Assembly: GCF_032399705.1 (NCBI RefSeq)
Contig: NZ_CP135922.1
Coordinates: 1,550,001 to 1,614,000, forward strand
Source of the DNA: Paenibacillus sp. BIC5C1
GTDB taxonomy: Bacteria > Bacillota > Bacilli > Paenibacillales > Paenibacillaceae
DNA length: 64,000 nt
Direction: 5' to 3'
Position 1 is the stretch's first letter, and each line of letters starts with the position of its first letter. The position numbers and the translations under genes were made by a program. The notes beneath the pieces were generated by a model. The model had not been told where the DNA came from, did no database searches, and saw nothing but the letters and a program-made list of their open reading frames with translations. Of this stretch, positions 1 through 8,412 are shown one piece after another.

Positions 1-1
1 G

Positions 2-694
2 ACTGCGCATCGCTACATGCTCGGGCTGTATGATGTTATGGAACGAATCACTTCAGCGTTCCCGAACATCCTGTTCGAGAGCTGTTCAGGTGGTGGTGGC
101 CGCTTCGATCCAGGCATGCTGTATTACATGCCACAGACGTGGACCAGCGATAATACGGACGCGATATCCCGTTTGCGTATTCAGTATGGTACAAGCCTGG
201 TATATCCGGTAAGTTCAATGGGGTCACATATTTCAGCTGTACCTAATCACCAGGTCAATCGAATTACTTCTCTAGAAATTCGTGGACATGTCGCGATGTC
301 GGGTAACTTTGGATACGAGTTGGATTTGACTCGTTTCACAGAGGAAGAGAATGCCATTGTAAAGGCGCAGGTTGAGCTGTACAAAGAAATTCGGGGAACC
401 ATCCAATACGGAACGTTCCGGCGCTTGCTAAGTCCGTTTGAGGGAAATGAAACGGCCTGGATGTTTATTGCACCAGATGGCAGAGAAGCTGTTGTATTCT
501 ACTTCCGTGTGCTGTCTGAACCGAATGCACCGCTCCAACGTCTGAAGCTGAAGGGCCTGGACCCTGATGCGGATTACCGCCTGAAAGGTGGCTCCGAGAC
601 GTTTACCGGGGATGCGCTGATGTATGGTGGGATCTCTGTAGGCCGTGCATCGGGAGACTATCTGAGTGAAATGTTCCGCTTCGAACGGGTATAA
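2..694 (+). CDS. alpha-galactosidase, GH36 family (C-terminal part)
   Basis: The reading frame is open from the window edge, so the N-terminus lies outside. The visible 230 residues carry the GH36 signature around the acid/base catalytic region (FESCSGGGGRFDPGML, then WTSDNTDA) and the YPVSSMGSHISAVPNHQ stretch, followed by the C-terminal beta-sandwich domain. GH36 enzymes remove terminal alpha-1,6-galactose from raffinose-type sugars and galactomannan, usually in the cytoplasm of Firmicutes. No signal peptide can be judged. The gene is followed by a hairpin terminator. Family assignment is firm; substrate is inferred. Confidence 0.93.
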   Translation, partial: TAHRYMLGLYDVMERITSAFPNILFESCSGGGGRFDPGMLYYMPQTWTSDNTDAISRLRIQYGTSLVYPVSSMGSHISAVPNHQVNRITSLEIRGHVAMSGNFGYELDLTRFTEEENAIVKAQVELYKEIRGTIQYGTFRRLLSPFEGNETAWMFIAPDGREAVVFYFRVLSEPNAPLQRLKLKGLDPDADYRLKGGSETFTGDALMYGGISVGRASGDYLSEMFRFERV

Positions 695-728
695 TAAACT
701 GGCGTGATTGCAGTGTTTATCAGGGGAG

Positions 729-766
729 ACCGGAAGACGTCGGGGAGACGTTTTTCGGTTTTTTTC
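729..766 (+). terminator. Rho-independent terminator after the alpha-galactosidase
   Basis: A 13-bp stem with G-U pairs (left arm 729-741, right arm 747-759) and a GGGGA loop is followed by a run of T. Confidence 0.75.
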
Positions 767-831
767 TAATGGCTGAGAGTAAGATTTGATACGTAATCTC
801 AATTGTAAGAACTTGTAACCTGGACGAATGC

Positions 832-860
832 TGGAAATCTGAACGGGATTTTGTGATAAT
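832..860 (+). promoter_or_regulatory. candidate promoter of tex
   Basis: An extended -10 (TGTGATAAT, hexamer 855-860) is preceded 17 bp upstream by a weak -35 (TGGAAA, 832-837). It would leave a leader of roughly 100 nt before tex that contains small hairpins. Seen only as a consensus match. Confidence 0.35.
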
Positions 861-968
861 ATAGGGGAGAGGAATCTGCATGATGCAGGTTCGATACTGT
901 GATTACAGCAGCAAAGCTGCCCTGAACAAGCTTCAACTGAACGATTCAGGAAGGAAAGAGGGATTTAT

Positions 969-3191
969 TTGTCTGAACAGGAAACGGTTCTGGAACCCAA
1001 TGAAGAAACAATAAAGGCAGAACGCCATGAACGAATCATCAAACAGGTAGCCAAGGAACTGTCACTGTCCTTGAAGCAGGTCCGCACTACGTCGGAGCTT
1101 CTGGACGAAGGCAATACGATTCCATTTATCGCCCGCTACCGTAAAGAAATGACTGGAGAGCTGGATGAGAACCAGCTGCGGCTCATTGAAGAGCGCATCG
1201 TTTACTTGCGCAATCTGGAAGACCGCAAAGTGGAAGTCATCCGTATTATAGAGGAACAAGGCAAGCTGACCGGAGAACTGAAACAGTCTATCACGCAGGC
1301 AGTTAAGCTGCAGGAAGTAGAGGACTTGTACCGTCCGTTTCGTCAGAAGCGGAAAACCCGTGCCAGTGTAGCGAAGGAAAAAGGTCTTGAACCACTCGCT
1401 GTCTGGATCTGGGGTCAACCGAAGCAAGGCAATGTCATGGAGGAAGCTGCGCGTTATATCAATGCTGAACTTGGGGTAGAAGATGCAGAGGTCGCACTTC
1501 AGGGAGCCAAAGACATTTTGGCTGAGAATATTGCAGATGATGCTGCTATTCGTGCGTGGATTCGTCGTTATACGCTCGATCATGGCATGCTGACTTCGGA
1601 AGCGAAGGATGCTGAGCAGGAATCTGTATATGAGAACTACTATGATTATCGTGAATTAGCCAAAAAAATGCCTCCTCACCGTATTCTTGCCATTAACCGC
1701 GGTGAACGTGAAAACATTTTGAAAGTGGGCCTGGACGTGCAGCCTGAACCGGCTCACCGCCATATGGAAGGACAAATCATTAAGGGTGAATCTGCGGTAC
1801 AGGACGTTTTGCGTGATGTCATTGAAGATGCTTACAAACGATTGATTGCCCCTTCGATTGAGCGTGAGGTTCGTGCAGAGCTGACGGAAAAAGGCGAAAA
1901 CCAAGCGATTTCCGTATTCTCCGCTAATCTTCGTAATCTGCTGCTTCAGCCGCCGATTCATGGAAAACGTGTGCTTGGTGTCGATCCTGCCTATCGTACC
2001 GGTTGTAAACTGGCTGTGGTCGATGATACGGGCAAGCTGCTGGAAGTGGCTGTTACGTACCCAACGCCACCGCACAACAAGAAGCGTGAAGCTGCCGAGG
2101 TTTTCCATCGGATGATCAAGCAATATGACATCGGGTTGATTGTCATCGGCAATGGTACCGGATCCCGTGAAACAGAACAGTTTGTTGCCGAGATTATTCA
2201 GGAGAACGGGGACGAAAGTCTCGTGTATCTGATCGTCAATGAAGCTGGAGCGAGTGTATATTCTGCATCCAAGCTGGCCCAGGAAGAATTCCCGGATCTG
2301 GACGTTGCTGAACGGAGTGCTGCTTCGATTGCCCGCCGGGTGCAAGACCCGCTGGCTGAGCTGGTTAAGATTGACCCTAAAGCCATTGGTGTAGGCCAAT
2401 ACCAGCACGACGTATCCCAAAAAATATTGGAAGAAAGCTTGAAGGCTGTTGTGGAATCCGCAGTTAACCATGTGGGCGTGGATGTGAACACGGCTTCGCC
2501 TTCACTGCTGTCCTATGTGGCGGGTGTAAATGCCACCATTGCCAAAAATATTGTGAAATACCGCGAAGAGAACGGCCGGTTCACGAATCGTCGCCAGTTG
2601 CAGAAGGTGCCGCGTCTGGGTGCCAAAACCTATGAGCAATGCGTAGGCTTTATGCGGATTGGCGAAGGCGAGAACCCGCTGGATCGCACACCGATTCACC
2701 CTGAATCGTATAAGGTCGTAGACCAGCTCTTTAAGGAGCTTCAGGTTGCGCTGGACAAGCTGGGCAGCAAGGAACTGTCTGTTCTCCTGTCGGAGCAACA
2801 ACCGGAACAGCTGGCTGTGAAGCTGGATGTGGGTGTGCCTACACTGCGTGACATTCTGGACAGCTTGCAGCGTCCGGGTCGTGACCCGCGTGAGGAAATG
2901 CCGCTACCGATCTTCCGCACAGATGTGCTCAAAATTGAGGATCTGGTGGAAGGCATGGAGCTGCAAGGTACGGTTCGTAACGTGATCGACTTTGGTGCCT
3001 TTGTTGATATCGGCATCAAGAGTGACGGGCTTGTCCACATCTCACAGCTCAGTAACGGTTACGTCAAACATCCGATGGATGTTGTATCTGTCGGAGATAA
3101 TGTAACGGTTTGGGTGATGAACGTGGATACCAAAAAAGGCCGTGTCGGCCTCACGATGAAGAAACCTGCCTCTTCTAAGCAGTCTTCCTAA
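969..3191 (+). CDS. tex: Tex family RNA-binding transcription accessory protein
   Basis: 740 residues, the usual Tex length. The order is a helical Tex N-terminal region (about 15-200), a YqgF/RNase H-like fold starting near residue 330 (GKRVLGVDPAYRTGC), a helix-hairpin-helix region near 505-560 (VNTASPSLLSYVAGVN) and a C-terminal S1 domain from about 659 (GTVRNVIDFGAFVDIG). Tex binds nucleic acid and is linked to transcription and ribosome functions; the YqgF fold is thought non-catalytic. The start is TTG at 969 with a GGAAAGAGGG site just upstream. In Bacillus subtilis the same gene (ydcI) neighbours cmpA and a sprT-like gene, as here. Confidence 0.95.
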   Translation: MSEQETVLEPNEETIKAERHERIIKQVAKELSLSLKQVRTTSELLDEGNTIPFIARYRKEMTGELDENQLRLIEERIVYLRNLEDRKVEVIRIIEEQGKLTGELKQSITQAVKLQEVEDLYRPFRQKRKTRASVAKEKGLEPLAVWIWGQPKQGNVMEEAARYINAELGVEDAEVALQGAKDILAENIADDAAIRAWIRRYTLDHGMLTSEAKDAEQESVYENYYDYRELAKKMPPHRILAINRGERENILKVGLDVQPEPAHRHMEGQIIKGESAVQDVLRDVIEDAYKRLIAPSIEREVRAELTEKGENQAISVFSANLRNLLLQPPIHGKRVLGVDPAYRTGCKLAVVDDTGKLLEVAVTYPTPPHNKKREAAEVFHRMIKQYDIGLIVIGNGTGSRETEQFVAEIIQENGDESLVYLIVNEAGASVYSASKLAQEEFPDLDVAERSAASIARRVQDPLAELVKIDPKAIGVGQYQHDVSQKILEESLKAVVESAVNHVGVDVNTASPSLLSYVAGVNATIAKNIVKYREENGRFTNRRQLQKVPRLGAKTYEQCVGFMRIGEGENPLDRTPIHPESYKVVDQLFKELQVALDKLGSKELSVLLSEQQPEQLAVKLDVGVPTLRDILDSLQRPGRDPREEMPLPIFRTDVLKIEDLVEGMELQGTVRNVIDFGAFVDIGIKSDGLVHISQLSNGYVKHPMDVVSVGDNVTVWVMNVDTKKGRVGLTMKKPASSKQSS

Positions 3192-3211
3192 TCCAGACAC
3201 AATGATCGGAG

Positions 3212-3248
3212 AACAGCCTTCCCTGTTATGGGAAGGCTGTTTGTTGTC
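3212..3248 (+). terminator. Rho-independent terminator after tex
   Basis: Perfect 12-bp stem (3212-3223 with 3230-3241), six-base loop, short T-rich tail. Confidence 0.75.
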
Positions 3249-3344
3249 AGCTATAATAGTACTGTTGCCCGTACTGTATTCTTCGAAGGGATTTTATGAA
3301 AGAAGTGAGAGCTTGAAGTGGACGGAGAGAGTGGCGTCAGGTTC

Positions 3345-3488
3345 TTAGAGTTCGCTGTCCGCGCTGCGCGGGGTGCCACTTGTCGGTTTGTTTCGGTAAA
3401 AGAACCAGCATTCGTTCAGCAGCTTGATCTGTCTGCTATCCTTTTTGTGAAATGCACGCATCAGTTGATTGCAAAGCCATTGAGGCAA
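3345..3488 (-). CDS. cmpA: cortex morphogenetic protein CmpA
   Basis: A 47-residue protein beginning MPQWLCNQLMRAFHKKD and containing IKLLNECWFFYRNK, which matches the CmpA family as I remember it. The start is TTG at 3488 with an AGAGGAGG site eight bases away. In B. subtilis CmpA is a sporulation protein that, with the ClpXP protease, monitors spore envelope assembly and delays cortex formation until the coat is proper. It sits antisense between tex and the sprT-like gene, the same position as in Bacillus. This marks the organism as an endospore former. A sporulation promoter was not identified. Confidence 0.88.
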   Translation of the reverse strand: MPQWLCNQLMRAFHKKDSRQIKLLNECWFFYRNKPTSGTPRSADSEL

Positions 3489-3636
3489 GGGTATCTCCTC
3501 CTCTTGCATAATTCATCTGTACGTTAGCATATGTGGCAATAGCCTGGACTGTGCGAATTAACCCGTGATGAACACGGAAAAATCAATATCTAGACAGATA
3601 TATGAGGACGGGGCTCATGAATGTAGGGTTGAAAAA

Positions 3637-3680
3637 AATGAAAAAAAGCGCAACCCTCCGCTTTTAGGAGATGCGCTTTT
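3637..3680 (-). terminator. terminator for the hypothetical gene at 3717-4073
   Basis: Inverted repeat AAAAGCGCA (3644-3652) with TGCGCTTTT (3672-3680); read on the minus strand it ends in a T run (3637-3650). Confidence 0.65.
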
Positions 3681-3716
3681 GGTTCCATCTGCATTAATAA
3701 TAAGTCCAAAAGTAGA

Positions 3717-4073
3717 TTAGAATGATTCCATCTCTTCTTCATACCATTGCTCTAGTTGTGCCTGAAGCGCCCGGATTTCAGTGAGCAGAGAAATCAAAGG
3801 ATATTCACTCTCTTTTAGTGCTGAGAAGCTTTGTTCAAGCGCATTGATATAATCAAGGCCTCCGATGATGGAGAGTTGCTCGTCCAGGAGATCAAGATTG
3901 TCACATTCGGCGATTGCCCAAGGAAGAACAGGTACATCTGCTGCGGTAAGTTTGTCAATTTCTTTGTGTAGGCGCAGGTTGAGCGCACTGAGTTGATAAG
4001 CGTAATCGGCAGGCATTTCCACAAACTGCAATTGTTGTTCCTGCTGCAGGATGACGTAGCGCATTGTAGGCAT
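3717..4073 (-). CDS. hypothetical protein, helical
   Basis: About 118 residues, rich in Leu, Gln and Glu and predicted by eye to be mostly helical, ending in an acidic WYEEEMESF tail. There are no cysteines forming a metal site, no signal peptide and no membrane segment. I do not recognise the family. A longer form starting at 4100 is possible, but it has no ribosome site; GGGGAG lies 13 bases before the ATG at 4073, which I prefer although the spacing is long. The gene stands alone, divergent from the sprT-like gene, and has its own terminator. Confidence 0.6.
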   Translation of the reverse strand: MPTMRYVILQQEQQLQFVEMPADYAYQLSALNLRLHKEIDKLTAADVPVLPWAIAECDNLDLLDEQLSIIGGLDYINALEQSFSALKESEYPLISLLTEIRALQAQLEQWYEEEMESF

Positions 4074-4197
4074 AACGAGTAATAATCTCCCCTCATACAT
4101 TCTACTTGACAGTGTAGCTCACGAAACGGTTAAAATTCAAGTATTATGGCGGAAAAACAAACAAATGGCCCAAGGGGTGTGAAAGGAGGACAAACTG

Positions 4198-4659
4198 ATG
4201 GAAAATGAGGAATTGCAGCAATGGATTGAGCAGGTATCACTGGATCATTTCGGGGTTCCGTTCACTCACGAGGCGCTGTTTAACCGTCGTCTGACCACAA
4301 CGGGTGGGCGTTACATGCTCAAGAGTCATCGAATAGAGATTAACCCTCATCAGCTCGAAGCTTATGGGCGGGAAGAGGTTGAGAAAATTATTAAGCATGA
4401 GCTGTGTCACTACCATCTGCATATTCGTGGACGCGGCTATCAACACCGGGACCCTGAATTCAAGGCCTTGTTGCAGAAGGTAGGCGGTTCGAGGTTCTGC
4501 CAGTCCCTTCCGGATGGAAAGGGAAGAAAGCCCTTACCGTATCGCTATAAGTTGGTGTGCAAGAGCTGCGGCACGGAATATTTACGTAAACGCAAAGTTG
4601 ATCCGAAGAGGTATCGCTGTGGTCGATGTGCGGGCAAGTTGGGGATTCATACCATCTGA
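4198..4659 (+). CDS. SprT-like zinc metalloprotease-fold protein (YdcK family)
   Basis: 153 residues. The SprT domain holds the zinc-binding HELCH motif at residues 67-71, followed by a C-terminal zinc ribbon with Cys121, Cys124, Cys141 and Cys144. This is the SprT-like layout of bacterial YdcK proteins, whose substrate is not established. The GGAGG ribosome site lies before the ATG at 4198. It is next to tex and cmpA as in Bacillus. Confidence 0.9.
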   Translation: MENEELQQWIEQVSLDHFGVPFTHEALFNRRLTTTGGRYMLKSHRIEINPHQLEAYGREEVEKIIKHELCHYHLHIRGRGYQHRDPEFKALLQKVGGSRFCQSLPDGKGRKPLPYRYKLVCKSCGTEYLRKRKVDPKRYRCGRCAGKLGIHTI

Positions 4660-4770
4660 GGTGAACGAATTTGGCAGCACCACTCGTTACCACAGAGCCA
4701 TGTGTACTGTGCTCTAGGTGACTATTAATAAGAGTATCAAAAGCTTATTAAGAAAGTCACCGAAGGCATG

Positions 4771-4799
4771 TTGACTTGGAATATTAATCATGATAAATT
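4771..4799 (+). promoter_or_regulatory. candidate promoter of the tRNA-Asn/tRNA-Ser pair
   Basis: TTGACT (4771-4776), 17-bp spacer, TAAATT (4794-4799), about 20 bp before the first tRNA. Confidence 0.4.
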
Positions 4800-4820
4800 T
4801 AGGTTATTCAAGATTATTAT

Positions 4821-4896
4821 TCCCTGATAGCTCAGTTGGTAGAGCACTCGACTGTTAATCGAGTTGTCACAGGTTCGAGCCCTGTTCGGGGAGCCA
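4821..4896 (+). tRNA. tRNA-Asn (GTT)
   Basis: 76-nt cloverleaf with the CCA end encoded. The acceptor arms TCCCTGA/TCGGGGA pair with one G-U, the T loop is TTCGAGC, and the anticodon loop CTGTTAA gives GTT. Confidence 0.97.
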
Positions 4897-4901
4897 TTCT
4901 T

Positions 4902-4990
4902 GGAGAGATACCCAAGTGGCTATAAGGGGACCCTCTGCTAAGGGGTTAGACTGCGTAAGCGGTGCGAGGGTTCGAATCCCTCTCTCTCCG
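4902..4990 (+). tRNA. tRNA-Ser (GCT)
   Basis: 89-nt class II tRNA with a long variable arm. The acceptor arms GGAGAGA/TCTCTCC pair and the anticodon loop CTGCTAA gives GCT. No encoded CCA. It follows tRNA-Asn by 5 bp and probably shares its transcript. Confidence 0.97.
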
Positions 4991-5010
4991 TTCTGAATAA
5001 AACAAAACAT

Positions 5011-5060
5011 AATCCCCCTCCTCAGTAACCTTTAACGGATACTGAGGAGGGGGATTTTTG
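5011..5060. terminator. bidirectional terminator after tRNA-Ser
   Basis: Perfect 17-bp stem (5011-5027 with 5040-5056) with T runs on both strands. It closes the tRNA cluster and the converging ArsR-type gene. Confidence 0.85.
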
Positions 5061-5114
5061 TGTATCATTATTTTTCCAAGTACACAAGTACAGGAAAGAA
5101 TGTTCTTTTTCCAC

Positions 5115-5813
5115 CTATAATGAAATGTCCAGTACCTCATGAAGACCTTTCCTGCCAGCTTCCGTGACTTCCACCGAACGGCTACCTGTCTTCTGGCGAG
5201 TCCAGCCCAGTTCAGACAAGCGGCGTCCCAGTTCGTCTCCCAGTACTCCGGAGATATGGTGACGACGTTCACTCCAATCCAAACATTTGCGAGCCACAGC
5301 ACGGCGTGATCCGGCTTTCCCTTCAAGCATAATGCCAAAAGAAGTGAACCATTGAATCCCTTTCTCTGTAATGTGGTAATCCTTGGCCTGCTCATCCTCA
5401 GGTTCTTCGAGATAACCTTTCCCCAATAAAGCTTCGCACAATGTTATCCCCAATTTTCCAGCCAGATGCCCATAACAGGTTCGAGCAAAGCTAAGATGCT
5501 GAAGCTGGTTGGACTGTTTGAGGGATCTCACTTGTACAGGTGCAGCGATACTACCCATCGTCTCAATCAGAAAAGCTACCTCTTTGCCTGCGAGACGATA
5601 GTATCGATGTCGTCCTTGCTGTTCAACGACGAGTAGCCCGCCTTCGACCAGCTTGGCGAGATGACTGCTTGCTGTTTGAGGAGTAACACCTGCCATGTAT
5701 GCAAGTTCGCCGGCAGGAAGGGCACGACCATCCAACAAAGCTTCCAAAAAAACAGCACGACTGGGATCAGCAATTAATGATGCAATCACAGAAATATTCG
5801 GATATGTATTCAT
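5115..5813 (-). CDS. ArsR-family winged helix-turn-helix regulator
   Basis: 232 residues. The N-terminal 85 residues form an ArsR-type winged helix (DPSRAVFLEALLDGRALPAGELA, recognition helix near VTPQTASSHLAKL, wing GRHRYYRLAG). The remaining ~145 residues form a C-terminal half that is unusually long for ArsR and has no recognised effector motif; the CxxC metal box of ArsR/SmtB is absent, so metal sensing is unlikely. It is divergent from the flavin reductase and may control it. A TTGTAA-17-TATCAT promoter lies so close to the ATG that the transcript would be nearly leaderless. Confidence 0.85.
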   Translation of the reverse strand: MNTYPNISVIASLIADPSRAVFLEALLDGRALPAGELAYMAGVTPQTASSHLAKLVEGGLLVVEQQGRHRYYRLAGKEVAFLIETMGSIAAPVQVRSLKQSNQLQHLSFARTCYGHLAGKLGITLCEALLGKGYLEEPEDEQAKDYHITEKGIQWFTSFGIMLEGKAGSRRAVARKCLDWSERRHHISGVLGDELGRRLSELGWTRQKTGSRSVEVTEAGRKGLHEVLDISL

Positions 5814-5819
5814 ACTTCG

Positions 5820-5848
5820 ATGATACCTTAACTATTGGTGTATTACAA
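5820..5848 (-). promoter_or_regulatory. promoter of the ArsR-type gene
   Basis: Minus strand TTGTAA (5848-5843), 17-bp spacer, TATCAT (5825-5820). Only six bases separate the -10 from the start codon at 5813. Confidence 0.45.
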
Positions 5849-5914
5849 TTCAATCATGCATGAATTACAGTCCAAGAGATGGAAGGGATGGATTGCAGAA
5901 TGGAGGAAGAAGTA

Positions 5915-6583
5915 ATGTATACCAATGATAAAACGCAAGAAGAGTATAAACTGGAGAACCATAGGAACTTGAACAGAGAGCTGATGCAGCACGAGGTGAT
6001 AACTCCAAGTATTTTGTACTATGGCACACCGGTATTGCTGCTGAGCACCTTAAATGAAGATGGAACGACAAACCTGTCTCCTCTTTCTTCATCATGGGCA
6101 CTGGGTGACTGCCTGGTACTTGGAGTCGGTATTCAGGGCAAAGCCTTTGAGAACTTGAGTCGTCATCCCGAATGTGTGATTAATCTGCCGGATGCATCCA
6201 TGTGGGAGCAGGTTGAGGGACTGGGGCGTTATACCGGAATATATCCCGTTCCGGGGGAGAAAAGGATGATGGGGTTTGAGTTTTGTGATGATAAATTTGC
6301 CATCTCTGGGCTGACACCCCAAAGTTCAATTCGAGTTGAGCCGGATAAAATAGCGGAGTGTCCGCTCCAGATTGAAGCCGCGGTACAACACATTCGTATT
6401 CCCGAACATACACCATTCATGGCGATTGTGGAAGTAAAGGCGTTGAAGGTACATGTACATACCCGCCTGATATCAGGTTTGAACAAGATTAACCCGGAGA
6501 AGTGGAATCCTTTAATTTATAATTTCCGACATTATTATGGACTTGGAGAAAGGCATGGGGAGAGTTTTCGGGCAGAGAAGTGA
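5915..6583 (+). CDS. flavin reductase-like (FMN-binding split barrel) protein
   Basis: 222 residues from the ATG at 5915, which has GGAGGA eight bases upstream; an ATG at 5879 lacks a site. The flavin-reductase-like fold shows in YYGTPVLLLSTLNEDGTTNLSP, SSWALGDCLVLGVG and FENLSRHPECVINL, the usual FMN-binding segments. Members reduce or bind flavin, often for partner oxygenases, but the substrate cannot be read from sequence. It lies divergent from the ArsR-type gene and is followed by a weak terminator. Confidence 0.85.
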   Translation: MYTNDKTQEEYKLENHRNLNRELMQHEVITPSILYYGTPVLLLSTLNEDGTTNLSPLSSSWALGDCLVLGVGIQGKAFENLSRHPECVINLPDASMWEQVEGLGRYTGIYPVPGEKRMMGFEFCDDKFAISGLTPQSSIRVEPDKIAECPLQIEAAVQHIRIPEHTPFMAIVEVKALKVHVHTRLISGLNKINPEKWNPLIYNFRHYYGLGERHGESFRAEK

Positions 6584-6634
6584 TGTATATGGTCTGTATA
6601 GCATAGACAACCAATAAGTGATCCAGAATATATG

Positions 6635-6668
6635 AAGTGGTGCCGGTTGGGGTGCCGCTTCTTTCTAT
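6635..6668 (+). terminator. probable terminator after the flavin reductase
   Basis: 10-bp stem with three G-U pairs (6635-6644 with 6651-6660) followed by CTTTCTAT. Confidence 0.5.
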
Positions 6669-6794
6669 CTATATTGAGGCTACATTGAGATTTTAATGTG
6701 GGTAATCAAAACATTCGGTTATTTTATTAGGCAGGGATTGGGTAAATAGTAAAGAAAGATACATGTAAGCATATACATAAGAGAGGTGATGAAC

Positions 6795-7466
6795 ATGGAA
6801 ATGGAATACTTAATGCGTGTACTCATAGCTGGCATATGCGGCGTGTTGATCGGATATGAGCGCAAGAACCGAATGAAGGAAGCGGGCATACGTACACACT
6901 TTGTTGTTGCAGTGGGTGCAGCATTGATGATGATTGTATCCAAGTATGGCTTTCAGGATCAGGCAGGGTGGGCGAATCTCTCGCTTGACCCCTCCAGGAT
7001 TGCCGCACAGGTGGTCAGTGGGGTTGGCTTCATTGGAGCCGGGATGATCTTCACACAGCGCCACACGGTTCGGGGATTGACGACAGCGGCGGGAATTTGG
7101 GCGACCGCAGGGATGGGACTGGCTGTGGGTTCAGGATTGTATTGGACAGGGGCGGGGGTAACGCTGCTTATTGTTGTGGCCCAGATGCTGCTGCATCGGC
7201 CGACACGCTGGCTGGTGTCCGCGAGAACAGAGACGCTGACCATTCGTCTGCTAAAGGAAGGAGACACCCTCAAGAACGTTTTGGCTCTGCTGGGACAGGA
7301 GAAAATTTCGGTGGTCGGATTCAAAACCGAACAGCAAATAAGCACAGACTCCGGGGAGGAGACTGTACTTGAATTCACTCTGCAACTGCCTGGATCATAT
7401 CGGGCCGAGCAATTAATTATTTTATTGCAGGATGTGCCTCACGTTCGATCGGTTGATATGAGGTGA
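6795..7466 (+). CDS. MgtC/SapB family membrane protein
   Basis: 223 residues. Hydrophobic N-terminal half with about four membrane segments carrying the MgtC signature (LIGYERKNRMKEAGIRTH, then GVGFIGAGMIF and VRGLTTAAGIWATAGMGLA), followed by a cytoplasmic ACT-like tail. The family is linked to magnesium limitation and membrane ATP synthase control in Gram-negative pathogens; its role in Firmicutes is less clear. The ATG at 6795 follows GAGAGG by eight bases. It is a single gene converging on the HAD gene, with no obvious terminator between. Confidence 0.88.
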   Translation: MEMEYLMRVLIAGICGVLIGYERKNRMKEAGIRTHFVVAVGAALMMIVSKYGFQDQAGWANLSLDPSRIAAQVVSGVGFIGAGMIFTQRHTVRGLTTAAGIWATAGMGLAVGSGLYWTGAGVTLLIVVAQMLLHRPTRWLVSARTETLTIRLLKEGDTLKNVLALLGQEKISVVGFKTEQQISTDSGEETVLEFTLQLPGSYRAEQLIILLQDVPHVRSVDMR

Positions 7467-7512
7467 ATCTTGGAATTGCTAGGTAGTTATGCCGAACCAT
7501 CAAGAAAATAGA

Positions 7513-8409
7513 TTACTGACCGCTTTCAATGACAGTCTCCGGCCGGGAAACGGGCTTTCCTTCAAGAACACACTGAATGGCATGTGCGACACCATGCTCC
7601 ACGTTGGTCAAAGAGATAGCCTGGGCAAGTGCCTTAATCTCTGGTTCAGCATTGCCCATGGCAATACCGAGTCCTGCCATTTTCAGCATGGATACATCGT
7701 TGAAGTTATCACCAATAGCTGCCGTATCTTCCATGGAGATGTTCAGATGAGCTGCCAGTTTGCTTAAGGCGTTACCTTTGGATACATCAGGGTGCTGCAT
7801 TTCGAAGTTGTGTTCAGCGGATACCACCATGGCTACATCGGAGCGAGAAACAAAGTATTCGCGTCCCTGCTGCAATTGAGCCGGATCCAATGAAAAGGCC
7901 ATAATATTGTAAATGTAAGCTTCGGAAGGGATGTCCTGATGGGAGTGTACGCGGTGATAGTCTTTCTTGTCATAGTGCTTTTTAACAGCTCGAATAAGGC
8001 GTTCAATATCTTCCCCAGGACTGGAACCCAGAATGCGATCCATCTCAGCGAGCATCGCCTCATGGCTGCTTATAGGGGCGTAAATACCCTGTTGTGTGGA
8101 GGCCTCGTAGTAGCAATGATGATCCTCCAGCCACTGCATGACGGACGCGGCCGTCTCTCGCTCGAGTGGAAGATGGAATAGGCGTTCACCGTTGGCATCA
8201 TGGATGGTAGCTCCGTTGGAGCCGATAACTGGCGTGTTAATTCCGCCTTCGCTGCTTATAGTTAATACGTCGGAATAGACCCGTCCTGTAGCGATCGTAA
8301 TCTTTAATCCCTCTTGTTGCGCCTTATGGATTGCAGCTGCGTTTTCCGGACTGATCTGACTGTCTCTGTTCAACAGGGTTCCATCTAAATCGGTAGCAAA
8401 TAATTTCAT
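7513..8409 (-). CDS. Cof-type HAD-IIB hydrolase
   Basis: 298 residues. HAD motif I is FATDLDGTLLN (Asp7, Asp9), motif II lies in TIATGR, and motif IV is AIGDNFNDVSML near residue 237. The inserted cap of the IIB type lies between. Such enzymes dephosphorylate sugar phosphates or flavin/PLP-type substrates in the cytoplasm. The start is three bases after the stop of the DeoR-type gene and its ribosome site lies inside that gene, so the two form an operon. Substrate unknown. Confidence 0.9.
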   Translation of the reverse strand: MKLFATDLDGTLLNRDSQISPENAAAIHKAQQEGLKITIATGRVYSDVLTISSEGGINTPVIGSNGATIHDANGERLFHLPLERETAASVMQWLEDHHCYYEASTQQGIYAPISSHEAMLAEMDRILGSSPGEDIERLIRAVKKHYDKKDYHRVHSHQDIPSEAYIYNIMAFSLDPAQLQQGREYFVSRSDVAMVVSAEHNFEMQHPDVSKGNALSKLAAHLNISMEDTAAIGDNFNDVSMLKMAGLGIAMGNAEPEIKALAQAISLTNVEHGVAHAIQCVLEGKPVSRPETVIESGQ

Positions 8410-8412
8410 ATG

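Noticed and set aside
3318-3527. A 69-residue plus-strand frame
   Set aside because: It lies opposite cmpA, has no good ribosome site and no family resemblance; the minus strand explains the sequence.
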